NCBI GenBank assembly: GCA_012521375.1
Contig: JAAYMO010000056.1
Location: forward strand, 1 to 37,527
DNA from: Clostridiales bacterium
Lineage (GTDB): Bacteria; Bacillota; Clostridia; Lutisporales; Lutisporaceae
DNA length: 37,527 nt
Reading direction: 5' to 3'
Positions 15,797 to 22,659 of the stretch are shown here, piece by piece (within the stretch, counting starts at the first letter, position 1; each line of letters opens with the position of its first letter). The position numbers and the translations under genes are program-made. The notes under the pieces are model-generated. The model made no database searches. It was not told the DNA's origin and worked only from the letters and a program-made list of their open reading frames with translations.

Positions 15797-16444
15797 CTAC
15801 GAAAGCTTTTCTATGATATTTTCAATATCTAGGCAGGCTTTTGTGATGGCTTTTTCTCTACCGATATCTGGAGTATCAACTCCTTCTACCAGTATTTTTT
15901 CAAATTTTTTGATTCCTAAAAATTTAAATATATCTTCGAAATACTCTACACCGTGATTGAATTTTCCAGAAAGTAGTTTTGGATACTTTCCCCCTGAAGA
16001 CTGAATGTATATCATGCTTCTTTCTTTATCGTTCAAAAGGCCAGTTACTTCTTCCGGAGTTATTCTAATTACCCTATTGTTAATTATGATGCAATCTATG
16101 TATTTTTTCAGTATAGAAGGATAGCTTACACTCCACATGGGTGCAGCAATTACATAAGTGTCAGCGCTTAGAAACTGGCCGCATAATTCATTGATCCTAT
16201 CTATTGATTTTTTGTCATTTTCAGATAATTTTTCATACTCAGCACCTGATACCAGTTCTGCTCTTTTCTTAAAAATGATATGATTTATTTCGGGTATATA
16301 TTCAGTGTAAAGATCTAGTTCTTCCACCACATAATCAGGATTTTTAGAGACAAAACGATTTATAAATTGTCTACCTATTGTTTTACTTGTTGACAGTTTT
16401 TCCGGCTTTGAGTTTGCGGTAATATATAAAAGTTTTTTCAACAT
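15797..16444 (-). CDS. FMN-dependent NADH-azoreductase / quinone reductase family
   Basis: This 215-residue flavodoxin-fold protein of the AzoR/AcpD family starts KKLLYITANSKPEKLSTSKTIGRQFI, the FMN phosphate-binding loop region. It carries YVIAAPMWSVSYPSILKKYIDCII, the family's P-x-W/Y-x-x-x-x-P-x-x-LK pattern, and an IYIQSSGG flavin loop near residue 140. Such enzymes reduce quinones and azo compounds with NAD(P)H in two-electron steps, limiting oxidative stress. ATG 16444 follows a strong AGGAGG. It appears to be a single gene, convergent with the RND operon. The physiological substrate is unknown. Confidence 0.87.
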   Translation of the reverse strand: MLKKLLYITANSKPEKLSTSKTIGRQFINRFVSKNPDYVVEELDLYTEYIPEINHIIFKKRAELVSGAEYEKLSENDKKSIDRINELCGQFLSADTYVIAAPMWSVSYPSILKKYIDCIIINNRVIRITPEEVTGLLNDKERSMIYIQSSGGKYPKLLSGKFNHGVEYFEDIFKFLGIKKFEKILVEGVDTPDIGREKAITKACLDIENIIEKLS

Positions 16445-16659
16445 ATCGCCTCCTAACTGTAGTTATTATTTGTTTACGGACTTTATTTATGCGAAAAAAC
16501 ATGTTATATCATATTTGTATAAATTAATGACAAAAATTCCTTTAATATTATAGTTTATTTTTTAAAATCATAATAAAAATATTAATACAGATTGATTATA
16601 CTATCCAAGTTTATTCTTGTTTTCTTTGCAATGAAGGGAGGAATGAAAAAATAGTAGAC

Positions 16660-17088
16660 ATGTTTCCTTTTGGTAAAAAACATTTTATGTTGCCTAGTGA
16701 TACTTTATCATCTTTCCCAATGTACTTCTTTGATGACAATTTTCCCACTATGAATTTTATGAGGGGAAACTTTAAAGTTGATTTGAAAGAAACACCTGAC
16801 AATTATCTTGTGGAAGCAGATCTACCTGGAGTAAAAAAGGAAAACATTAATATTGAATTTGATAATGGCAATTTGACCATAAGTGCCAAGAGAGATGAAA
16901 CTTTGGAAGATAAGAAAGAAAACTATGTAAGGCGTGAAAGGCACTATGGTGAGTTTAGAAGGAATTTATATATCGAAAATGTGGATGAGAATAGAATAGA
17001 TGCCTCTTTTAACGATGGTGTGTTAAAAATAGTCCTGCCTAAATTGAATAAAGGAAACAATAATAGACGAAGAATCAATATCCAGTGA
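16660..17088 (+). CDS. Hsp20/alpha-crystallin small heat-shock protein
   Basis: This 142-residue holdase chaperone starts with a short Phe-rich N-terminus (MFPFGKKHFMLPSD). The alpha-crystallin domain (about 43-132) includes FKVDLKETPDNYLVEADLPG and the GVLKIVLPK motif. The tail RRRINIQ supplies an I-x-I motif for oligomer assembly. It would bind unfolding proteins during stress. The start is odd: the strong AAGGGAGG at 16634-16641 lies 18 nt from ATG 16660. An ATG right next to it (16643) reads only Met-Lys-Lys-stop. An ATA at 16651 has ideal spacing and cannot be excluded as a non-standard start. No CIRCE element was found upstream. Confidence 0.92.
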   Translation: MFPFGKKHFMLPSDTLSSFPMYFFDDNFPTMNFMRGNFKVDLKETPDNYLVEADLPGVKKENINIEFDNGNLTISAKRDETLEDKKENYVRRERHYGEFRRNLYIENVDENRIDASFNDGVLKIVLPKLNKGNNNRRRINIQ

Positions 17089-17106
17089 TATATATGTCTT
17101 TTTCCG

Positions 17107-17138
17107 ACCTCTGGTTAATATACCAGGGGTTTTTATTT
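17107..17138 (+). terminator. Intrinsic terminator after hsp20
   Basis: ACCTCTGGT (17107-17115) pairs with ACCAGGGGT (17122-17130) with one wobble pair and a 6-nt loop, followed by TTTTATTTATT. Confidence 0.88.
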
Positions 17139-17246
17139 ATTAAATGCTATTATAAACAAAAATTATGTTGTAAAATATAGTAAATATATATTTATTGTAT
17201 AATATGATTGACAAGGTATGGAAGAATCATATCGAGGAGTGATGAA

Positions 17247-18314
17247 ATGTTTAATAACTTATATGGAGAACTATTAGTAAAGGTCAATGGCGGGGAAAAA
17301 TGTATAATGGTGACACACTTGAAACTACATAATGACAGAAATGGTTCAATTGAGGGAAAAGTCCTACTGTCAGAAGAAGATGTTAAAAATAAATCCTATA
17401 GTTTAGAAGATAGTATTTATGAGCGAATGCATTTTTCTTTGGATACTGGGAAGCCAGAAATAATAGAAACAGGGGAAGACAAGGCTATTTTGATAGAAGC
17501 TTTTATTCCAAAGCCTCGGCTGTTTATTTTCGGTGGTGGACATGTAGCAAAGCCAGTTTCTGAATTTGCTTCAAGGGTCGGTTTTTCTGTTGTGATAATC
17601 GATGACAGACCTACTTTTGCAAATACAAGCCGTTTTCCTGAAGCAGAGCAGGTTATTTGCGAAGATTTTGATAAATCCTTTGATTTGATAGATTTTAGGG
17701 AAACAGATTTTGTAGTAATTGTCACTAGAGGACATAGATATGATGGTATTGTGCTCCGTGAAGCCTTGAAGCATAAGCTTAACTACATAGGAATGATGGG
17801 CTCCAAGAGAAGGGTAAAGGCAATGATGCAGGAACTAGCAAAAGAGGGATTTGACAAAGAGATCCTTGAGTCGGTGAAATCTCCCATAGGCCTTGATATA
17901 GGTGGAGTTACGCCTGATGAAATTGCAATATCTATAGTGGGACAACTGATAAGCTATAAAAATAAAGGGTTAATAAGCAAACTGGGAAAAGAGCATGTAT
18001 TTCCCGAATTTGATTTAGATGTGTTCAAAAGTATTTGTGAAGAATCATCAATACCTAGAGCCCTTATTACAATACTTTCCTCCAAAGGTTCTACCCCAAG
18101 AAAAGCTGGGACAAAAATGATTGCTTATTTGGATGGCAGGACTGTCGGAAGTATAGGTGGAGGCTGCAGTGAAGCTGCAATTGTATCAAAAGCCAGAACA
18201 GTGATGGATGAAAAGGGTTTTTCTATAGAACATGTAGATATGACAGGGGAAATTGCTGAATCTGAGGGCATGGTTTGCGGTGGTATTATGGAAGTTTTAA
18301 TTGAATCATTTTAG
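17247..18314 (+). CDS. XdhC/CoxI-family molybdenum hydroxylase maturation protein
   Basis: This 355-residue protein has an XdhC-type Rossmann domain in the middle (LFIFGGGHVAKPV near residue 94, IDDRPTFANTSRFPEA, VIVTRGHRYDG, IGMMGSKRR). A complete XdhC_CoxI motif sits at the C-terminus (LSSKGSTPRKAGTKMIAYLDGRTVGSIGGGCSE near 275-306). In canonical XdhC the CoxI part comes first, so the order is inverted. The first 90 residues look like a degenerate CoxI half. XdhC proteins bind and deliver sulfurated molybdenum cofactor to xanthine dehydrogenase-like or aldehyde oxidoreductases. No such enzyme is adjacent. ATG 17247 follows GAGGAG with 7-nt spacing; the in-frame ATG at 17208 is rejected. Confidence 0.87.
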   Translation: MFNNLYGELLVKVNGGEKCIMVTHLKLHNDRNGSIEGKVLLSEEDVKNKSYSLEDSIYERMHFSLDTGKPEIIETGEDKAILIEAFIPKPRLFIFGGGHVAKPVSEFASRVGFSVVIIDDRPTFANTSRFPEAEQVICEDFDKSFDLIDFRETDFVVIVTRGHRYDGIVLREALKHKLNYIGMMGSKRRVKAMMQELAKEGFDKEILESVKSPIGLDIGGVTPDEIAISIVGQLISYKNKGLISKLGKEHVFPEFDLDVFKSICEESSIPRALITILSSKGSTPRKAGTKMIAYLDGRTVGSIGGGCSEAAIVSKARTVMDEKGFSIEHVDMTGEIAESEGMVCGGIMEVLIESF

Positions 18315-18336
18315 GTATGAAATATCATGAATATAT

Positions 18337-18382
18337 TATCCTGAATACAGCAATTAAACAACTCTTTGCTGTATTCAGGATA
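18337..18382. terminator. Bidirectional terminator between xdhC-type gene and thrC
   Basis: A 17-bp perfect inverted repeat (18337-18353 with 18366-18382) with a 12-nt loop lies between two convergent genes. Confidence 0.88.
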
Positions 18383-18398
18383 TAAACTTTCCATGCCA

Positions 18399-19607
18399 TC
18401 AATAATTTTCTTTAATATAGTCACTGAGCTCATTAAGTTCGCATTCTGCAGAATATAGTTGGTGCATTGCAAAAGAAGCAGTATATTTTAAGCCACTTCC
18501 TGTAACAATACATACTACCTTTTCATTTCCTTTTAAAAAACCTTCTTCTTTCAACTTAATAATTGCAGCTAAAGGCACCGATGAAGCAGGCTGTCCCAAG
18601 ATGCCTTCTTTTGCCATAAGTGCTTGAGCTTTTAATATCTCTTCGTCTGTTACTGCTGTAGCAATTCCTCCATTGTTCTTAAGCAGTCTTAATACCTGAT
18701 TGCCACTTGGAGGATAAGGATTTTCTATTGCATGAGCTATAGTATGCGGTTTCTCTACCCTTGTTATAGCATCACTATTATTATAATAAGCGTTATAGAT
18801 GGGAGAGCATCCAAGAGATTGAGCGCATATTATCTTTGGCACATTATCTATCAATCCACAAGACTTGAACTCTCTAAATCCCTTTTCGATACCTCTTATA
18901 TTCCCTCCAGCACTCGTAGGTACAATAACATAATCTGGCATTTGAAAATTGAGTTGCTCGCAGATCTCATAAGCGATGGTTTTGGAACCTTCGACTCTCA
19001 TGGGAACATCTGAATTGATAAAGTAAATATTATTTTCTTTGCCTATTTTTAAGCTCTCAAAATATAGTTCTCCATAGTTACCTTCAACCTTTATAAGATG
19101 AGGGTTATACATGGCAATAGGGTTTATTTTTTCTTCAGATATATCTTTGCTTACAAACACAAATGTTTCCATTCCTGCTGCAGCACCATAAGCTGCTACA
19201 GAGGTTGCCATATTTCCTGTAGATACAGTTCCAATTCTTTTATATCCCAGTCTTTTTGCATCCATTATACCGACTGCAGTTCCTCTGTCTTTGAAGGACC
19301 AGGTAGGATTTTGAGTTTCATTTTTCATATATAAGCCACTTATGCCAATGGAATATGCCAGGTCTTTCATTTCAATCAAAGGTGTAAAGCCTTCTCCTAA
19401 TGTAAATCTATTATTTTTGTCTAGAAATGGGTAAAAATCTTCATACCTTTCCCAAATTGTCTGAGTTAGAATATTCCCTTTGTTTATTCTTCCGTTACTA
19501 ATTTCTTCTATTTCCAAAGGCTCATTACACAAGTCACATCGAAAAATGGCTTCATCTAATTTATGGGCTTTACCACAAGAGGTACAGTGTATCGATACAC
19601 TTCTCAA
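18399..19607 (-). CDS. thrC: Threonine synthase (PLP-dependent)
   Basis: This protein of about 402 residues begins with a small zinc-ribbon (CTSCGKAHKLDEAIFRCDLC), as in the class of threonine synthases found in many Firmicutes. The fold-type II PLP core follows: NPTWSFKDRG with the PLP lysine near 106, STGNMATSVAAYGAAAG, PTSAGGNIRG for phosphate binding and VTGSGLKY near the end. It converts O-phosphohomoserine to threonine and phosphate. No hom or thrB gene is adjacent. The start is placed at TTG 19607, preceded by AAAGGAGAGGG. The longer ATG at 19655 has no ribosome binding site and sits in a 9-bp hairpin (19637-19668). Cysteate synthase and other paralogues share this architecture, so the substrate is likely but not proven. 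Confidence 0.85.
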   Translation of the reverse strand: MRSVSIHCTSCGKAHKLDEAIFRCDLCNEPLEIEEISNGRINKGNILTQTIWERYEDFYPFLDKNNRFTLGEGFTPLIEMKDLAYSIGISGLYMKNETQNPTWSFKDRGTAVGIMDAKRLGYKRIGTVSTGNMATSVAAYGAAAGMETFVFVSKDISEEKINPIAMYNPHLIKVEGNYGELYFESLKIGKENNIYFINSDVPMRVEGSKTIAYEICEQLNFQMPDYVIVPTSAGGNIRGIEKGFREFKSCGLIDNVPKIICAQSLGCSPIYNAYYNNSDAITRVEKPHTIAHAIENPYPPSGNQVLRLLKNNGGIATAVTDEEILKAQALMAKEGILGQPASSVPLAAIIKLKEEGFLKGNEKVVCIVTGSGLKYTASFAMHQLYSAECELNELSDYIKENY

Positions 19608-19716
19608 AATTTCCCTCTCCTTTCTATCATTGATCGTATTATTCCTTTTATGCATAAATGGAATAATATATAATTCATATATGAAACACTAACAATGCTG
19701 CATTTCCTTATGTGTA

Positions 19717-19745
19717 ATTATCATATAATCAGATTATGTTGTCAA
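19717..19745 (-). promoter_or_regulatory. Sigma-A promoter of thrC
   Basis: On the minus strand TTGACA (19745-19740) and GATAAT (19722-19717) are separated by 17 bp. This gives a leader of about 100 nt. No riboswitch or T-box signature is seen in it. Confidence 0.7.
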
Positions 19746-19792
19746 CGAAGCGAAAAACAAAAAAGTAGACGTGAAAGGGGTTGGAGAATATT

Positions 19793-20272
19793 ATGGATGT
19801 AAGAATAAAAAAAATAGCTTTTTTAGGGTTATTTATGGCGTTGCTTATTATCGCTACAACAATTTTGCGTTTTCCGGTACCTACATTTAACCTTTATTTC
19901 AATCTAGGAGAAGGAGTAATATATTTAGTAGCACTTATCTTTGGTGGTCCTGCTGGTGCTATTGTAGGAGGAGTAGGTTCTGGTTTATCAGATATTATTG
20001 GTGGTTATCCCGTATGGGCTCCTATAACACTGTTTATAAAGGGTATTGAAGGATTTATTGTAGGGACTTTATCAAGAAAGACTAAACCCTATATGGCAGT
20101 TGCTGCTGGAGCCTTATTTATGATGATTGGTTATGCTTCAGCAGCCGGATTATTATATGGCATAGGTGCTGTACCTATAGAGATTGCAGGAGATTTTGTT
20201 CAGGTATCTATAGGTGGGGTAATTGGATTAACATTACACAAAAGATTAGAAAAATACATCTATAGGAGATGA
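19793..20272 (+). CDS. ECF transporter S component (substrate unknown)
   Basis: This 159-residue, very hydrophobic protein has five to six membrane helices and the small size of ECF S-components. Helix 1 contains KIAFLGLFMALLIIATTI, with the A-x3-A-like face that contacts EcfT. The middle has FNLGEGVIYLVALIFGGPAGAIVGGVGSGLSD, a pattern of the DUF1393/riboflavin-vitamin type. S-components bind a vitamin or metal and use a shared EcfA-A'-T module encoded elsewhere. ATG 19793 is preceded by GGAG at 19783-19786. The PurM-fold gene follows after 4 nt, so the two are translationally coupled and the transported compound is probably its substrate or product. Confidence 0.83.
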   Translation: MDVRIKKIAFLGLFMALLIIATTILRFPVPTFNLYFNLGEGVIYLVALIFGGPAGAIVGGVGSGLSDIIGGYPVWAPITLFIKGIEGFIVGTLSRKTKPYMAVAAGALFMMIGYASAAGLLYGIGAVPIEIAGDFVQVSIGGVIGLTLHKRLEKYIYRR

Positions 20273-20276
20273 AGAA

Positions 20277-21296
20277 ATGGATACAATTAATACTTTAAAA
20301 ATAGGTAAAGTGCCACCTCATATTTTAAAGAGATCTGTGTTTCCTTTTTTAGGGGCAATTAGAGAAGAAGTTTTAGTTCATTCAGGATTTGGAGAGGATT
20401 GCAGTATTATAGACTTTGGAGAGTACGTAGCTGTCACTTCTACTGACCCTATAACCGGCGCTAATAAAAATAGCGGCTATTTATCAGTATTTATATCTAC
20501 TAACGATATAGCTGCTTGCGGAGCCAAACCCATAGGTATAATGGTGACACTACTTTTACCTGTAGGCTCTGATGAACAGTTGTTAAGAGATATAATGGAG
20601 GGTGTTAATAAAGGAGCCAATATTATAGGAATAGAAGTTTTGGGAGGACATAGTGAAATCACTGATGCGGTCATTAAACCCGTATTATCGGTAACAGCAT
20701 TAGGAATTGCAAAAAAAGATGAATATGTTACCTCCTCCGGTGCCAAACCAGGGGATGATGTGATAGTTACAAAAGCCCTTGGCCTTGAAGGAACAGCTAT
20801 TCTGGCAACAGATTATGAGGAAACTTTGAATGGCGTATTGGGAAATGAAATGGTATCGAGAGCCAAAGGCTTTATAGAAAATATAGGAGTGGTGGAAGAA
20901 GGAATTGCTGCAGCTAAAGTGGGAGTCACTGCCATGCATGATATAACTGAAGGGGGAATTTTAGGAGCGGCTTATGAAGTTGCAGAAGCTTCTGGAGTAG
21001 GCATAGAGATCAATAAACAAAAACTTCCAATATTAGCTGAAACAAAGGCCATATGTGATTATTTCAAGATAGATCCTCTTGGACTTATATCCAGCGGTTC
21101 CATGTTAATCTGTGCTCCAAAAGGCAAGGCGGTTATAGAAGCTTTAGAATCAATTGGTATAAATGCCAGCATTGTTGGAAAGGTGACGAAGGAAGAAAAA
21201 ATACTTATATGTGACCATGGCCATACAAAAATAATTCCTCCTGAGAGGGACGAACTTTATGTAGCTATAGAGAGGGCAAACAAAACTGTCAAATAG
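20277..21296 (+). CDS. HypE/ThiL-like PurM-fold ATP-binding protein
   Basis: This 339-residue member of the AIR-synthase (PurM/ThiL/SelD/HypE) superfamily has FGEDCSIIDFGEYVAVTSTDPI at the dimer and ATP site and STNDIAACGAKPIGIMVTLLLP. It also has VLGGHSEIT, AKPGDDVIVTKALGLEGTAIL and HDITEGGILGAAYEVAEASG. It looks most like HypE but lacks the C-terminal Pro-Arg-x-Cys that HypE uses to carry the thiocarboxamide in hydrogenase assembly; it ends ERANKTVK. A hydrogenase role is therefore unlikely. ThiL-like kinase or another ATP-dependent phosphoryl or amide chemistry on a compound imported by the coupled ECF S-component is a reasonable inference. No hyp or thi genes are adjacent. Confidence 0.8.
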   Translation: MDTINTLKIGKVPPHILKRSVFPFLGAIREEVLVHSGFGEDCSIIDFGEYVAVTSTDPITGANKNSGYLSVFISTNDIAACGAKPIGIMVTLLLPVGSDEQLLRDIMEGVNKGANIIGIEVLGGHSEITDAVIKPVLSVTALGIAKKDEYVTSSGAKPGDDVIVTKALGLEGTAILATDYEETLNGVLGNEMVSRAKGFIENIGVVEEGIAAAKVGVTAMHDITEGGILGAAYEVAEASGVGIEINKQKLPILAETKAICDYFKIDPLGLISSGSMLICAPKGKAVIEALESIGINASIVGKVTKEEKILICDHGHTKIIPPERDELYVAIERANKTVK

Positions 21297-21375
21297 TTTG
21301 TTATAATGATTAAAGGAAAAACCTACTAAAAAATAATTATATCTGGATTCCGGATAAAATATGGAGGTAACGAAT

Positions 21376-22305
21376 ATGGCAAAGGTAGCTAAGAGTCTTA
21401 CCGATTTGATTGGAAATACTCCTCTATTAGAGCTTTCCAATTATAACAGAACAAATGATCTAGGTGCCACGATAATTGCCAAACTTGAGTATTTTAACCC
21501 AGGAGGAAGCGTAAAAGACAGGATAGGATATGCTATGATAAAGGATGCTGAAGAGAAAGGTCTTATTGATTCCAATACCACCATAATCGAACCAACCAGT
21601 GGCAATACGGGTGTAGGTTTAGCTTTAGTTGCTGCAGCAAGAGGCTATAGGCTTATAATCACTATGCCGGAGACATTCAGCATAGAAAGAAGAAAACTCA
21701 TGACAGCTCTTGGGGCAGAGATTGTATTGACTCCCGGAGCAGAGGGTATGCCGGGAGCAATAAAGAAAGCACAAGAATTGGCTTCAGAAATTGAAAATTC
21801 ATTTGTCCCACAGCAGTTTGAAAATCCCGCCAATCCTGAGTATCATAAAAATACAACAGCAGAAGAGATATGGAGAGATACCGATGGAAAAGTTGATATT
21901 TTCGTGGCGGGAGTAGGAACTGGAGGTACTATCACAGGAGTAGGAGAGGTATTGAAACAAAAGAATCCTGATATAAAGATAGTTGCCGTAGAACCTGCTG
22001 ATTCTCCTGTATTATCCGGAGGTCAGAAGGGTGCCCACAAAATACAGGGCATAGGTGCAGGTTTTATACCAAAGATATTAAATATGGAAATAATAGACGA
22101 GATTTTCAAGGTTGAAGATGAAAGAGCCTTTGAAGCATCAAGAAAGCTTGCAAGAAGTGAAGGACTGTTGGTAGGAATATCATCCGGTGCCGCTCTTTAT
22201 GCAGCTTCTGAAATAGCAAAAAGACCGGAAAATAAGGGAAAGACTATAGTGGTGGTTTTGCCTGATACAGGTGAAAGATATTTGTCTACTGAATTATTTG
22301 TATAA
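21376..22305 (+). CDS. cysK: Cysteine synthase A (O-acetylserine sulfhydrylase)
   Basis: This 309-residue fold-type II PLP enzyme starts [14 protein letters not shown]. It has [14 protein letters not shown] with the PLP lysine near residue 44, the substrate loop [35 protein letters not shown] for phosphate binding, and [13 protein letters not shown]. It makes cysteine from O-acetylserine and sulfide. The length and motifs are typical of CysK and show no extra CBS domain. ATG 21376 follows GGAGGTAA. It stands alone, 79 nt after the PurM-fold gene, and ends in a strong terminator. No S-box or T-box leader is seen in front of it. Confidence 0.94.
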   Translation: MAKVAKSLTDLIGNTPLLELSNYNRTNDLGATIIAKLEYFNPGGSVKDRIGYAMIKDAEEKGLIDSNTTIIEPTSGNTGVGLALVAAARGYRLIITMPETFSIERRKLMTALGAEIVLTPGAEGMPGAIKKAQELASEIENSFVPQQFENPANPEYHKNTTAEEIWRDTDGKVDIFVAGVGTGGTITGVGEVLKQKNPDIKIVAVEPADSPVLSGGQKGAHKIQGIGAGFIPKILNMEIIDEIFKVEDERAFEASRKLARSEGLLVGISSGAALYAASEIAKRPENKGKTIVVVLPDTGERYLSTELFV

Positions 22306-22315
22306 AAATTTAATC

Positions 22316-22358
22316 AAAAAAGCTGTTAATCTTTTCAAGACTTAACAGCTTTTTTTTT
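22316..22358 (+). terminator. Strong terminator after cysK
   Basis: AAAAAGCTGTTAA (ending at 22329) pairs with TTAACAGCTTTTT (from 22342), with a 12-nt loop and a T run to 22358. Confidence 0.92.
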
Positions 22359-22375
22359 CTTCATAATATCTTCAT

Positions 22376-22518
22376 AATCATTGCTAAAAAAACGATACAA
22401 TAGCTTAGGCGTCGGGGATGCAAGAGATAAGTCCCCTGTCGTTCAAGGATGGTAATCAGGACGCGAAGCAATCTTTTTTCTTACAGTGATAGGAATACTA
22501 TTAATGTAAGAATTTTTT
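22376..22518 (+). ncRNA. Unassigned structured RNA (riboswitch-like or small RNA) upstream of copA
   Basis: The segment lacks a convincing ORF but is highly structured. ATTGCT (22380-22385) pairs with AGCAAT (22467-22472). Nested inside are GCGTC (22409-22413) with GACGC (22460-22464) and GGGGA (22414-22418) with TCCCC (22432-22436). Two single-stranded stretches rich in purines remain. A strong intrinsic terminator follows at 22478-22518. A weak promoter is possible (TTAACA 22342-22347 and TAATAT 22364-22369, 16 bp apart), which would start the RNA near 22376. I do not recognise a known riboswitch family. The region is GC-rich compared with its surroundings, as functional RNAs often are in AT-rich genomes. 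The copA gene downstream has its own promoter, so a stand-alone RNA is as likely as a leader. Confidence 0.6.
22478..22518 (+). terminator. Intrinsic terminator of the unassigned RNA
   Basis: TTCTTACA pairs with TGTAAGAA (22478-22485 with 22505-22512). A one-by-one mismatch and six more pairs follow inside, with loop GAATA and then six T residues. Confidence 0.88.
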
Positions 22519-22576
22519 GATTCATCTTCGACTTAAATGCCCTATTATAAGCTATGAATAAATTATTTTATTTGTA

Positions 22577-22605
22577 TTGACACTAAAAAGAAAATGATAT
22601 ATTAT
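22577..22605 (+). promoter_or_regulatory. Sigma-A promoter of the copper operon
   Basis: TTGACA at 22577-22582 and TATTAT at 22600-22605 are separated by 17 bp. The predicted transcription start falls inside the CsoR-type palindrome at 22612-22630. Confidence 0.85.
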
Positions 22606-22611
22606 ATATAG

Positions 22612-22630
22612 TATAGGGGGGTACCCTATA
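22612..22630 (+). promoter_or_regulatory. CsoR operator
   Basis: TATAGGG and CCCTATA form a perfect inverted repeat with a 5-bp centre (GGGTA), giving the G/C-tract palindrome typical of CsoR sites. It covers the predicted transcription start, so apo-CsoR would block initiation and Cu(I) would release it. The csoR gene is the third gene of the same operon. Confidence 0.82.
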
Positions 22631-22659
22631 TGAAATGTAACGAGAAGGGATGAAAAAGC

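Noticed and set aside
20277-21296. Assignment of the PurM-fold gene as hydrogenase maturation factor HypE
   Set aside because: The essential C-terminal Pro-Arg-x-Cys is missing and no other hyp or hydrogenase gene is present.
22376-22518. Assigning the structured RNA to TPP, FMN, SAM, c-di-AMP, Mn, NiCo or fluoride riboswitch, SRP RNA or a hammerhead ribozyme
   Set aside because: The conserved core strings of these families were looked for and not found, so it is left unassigned.
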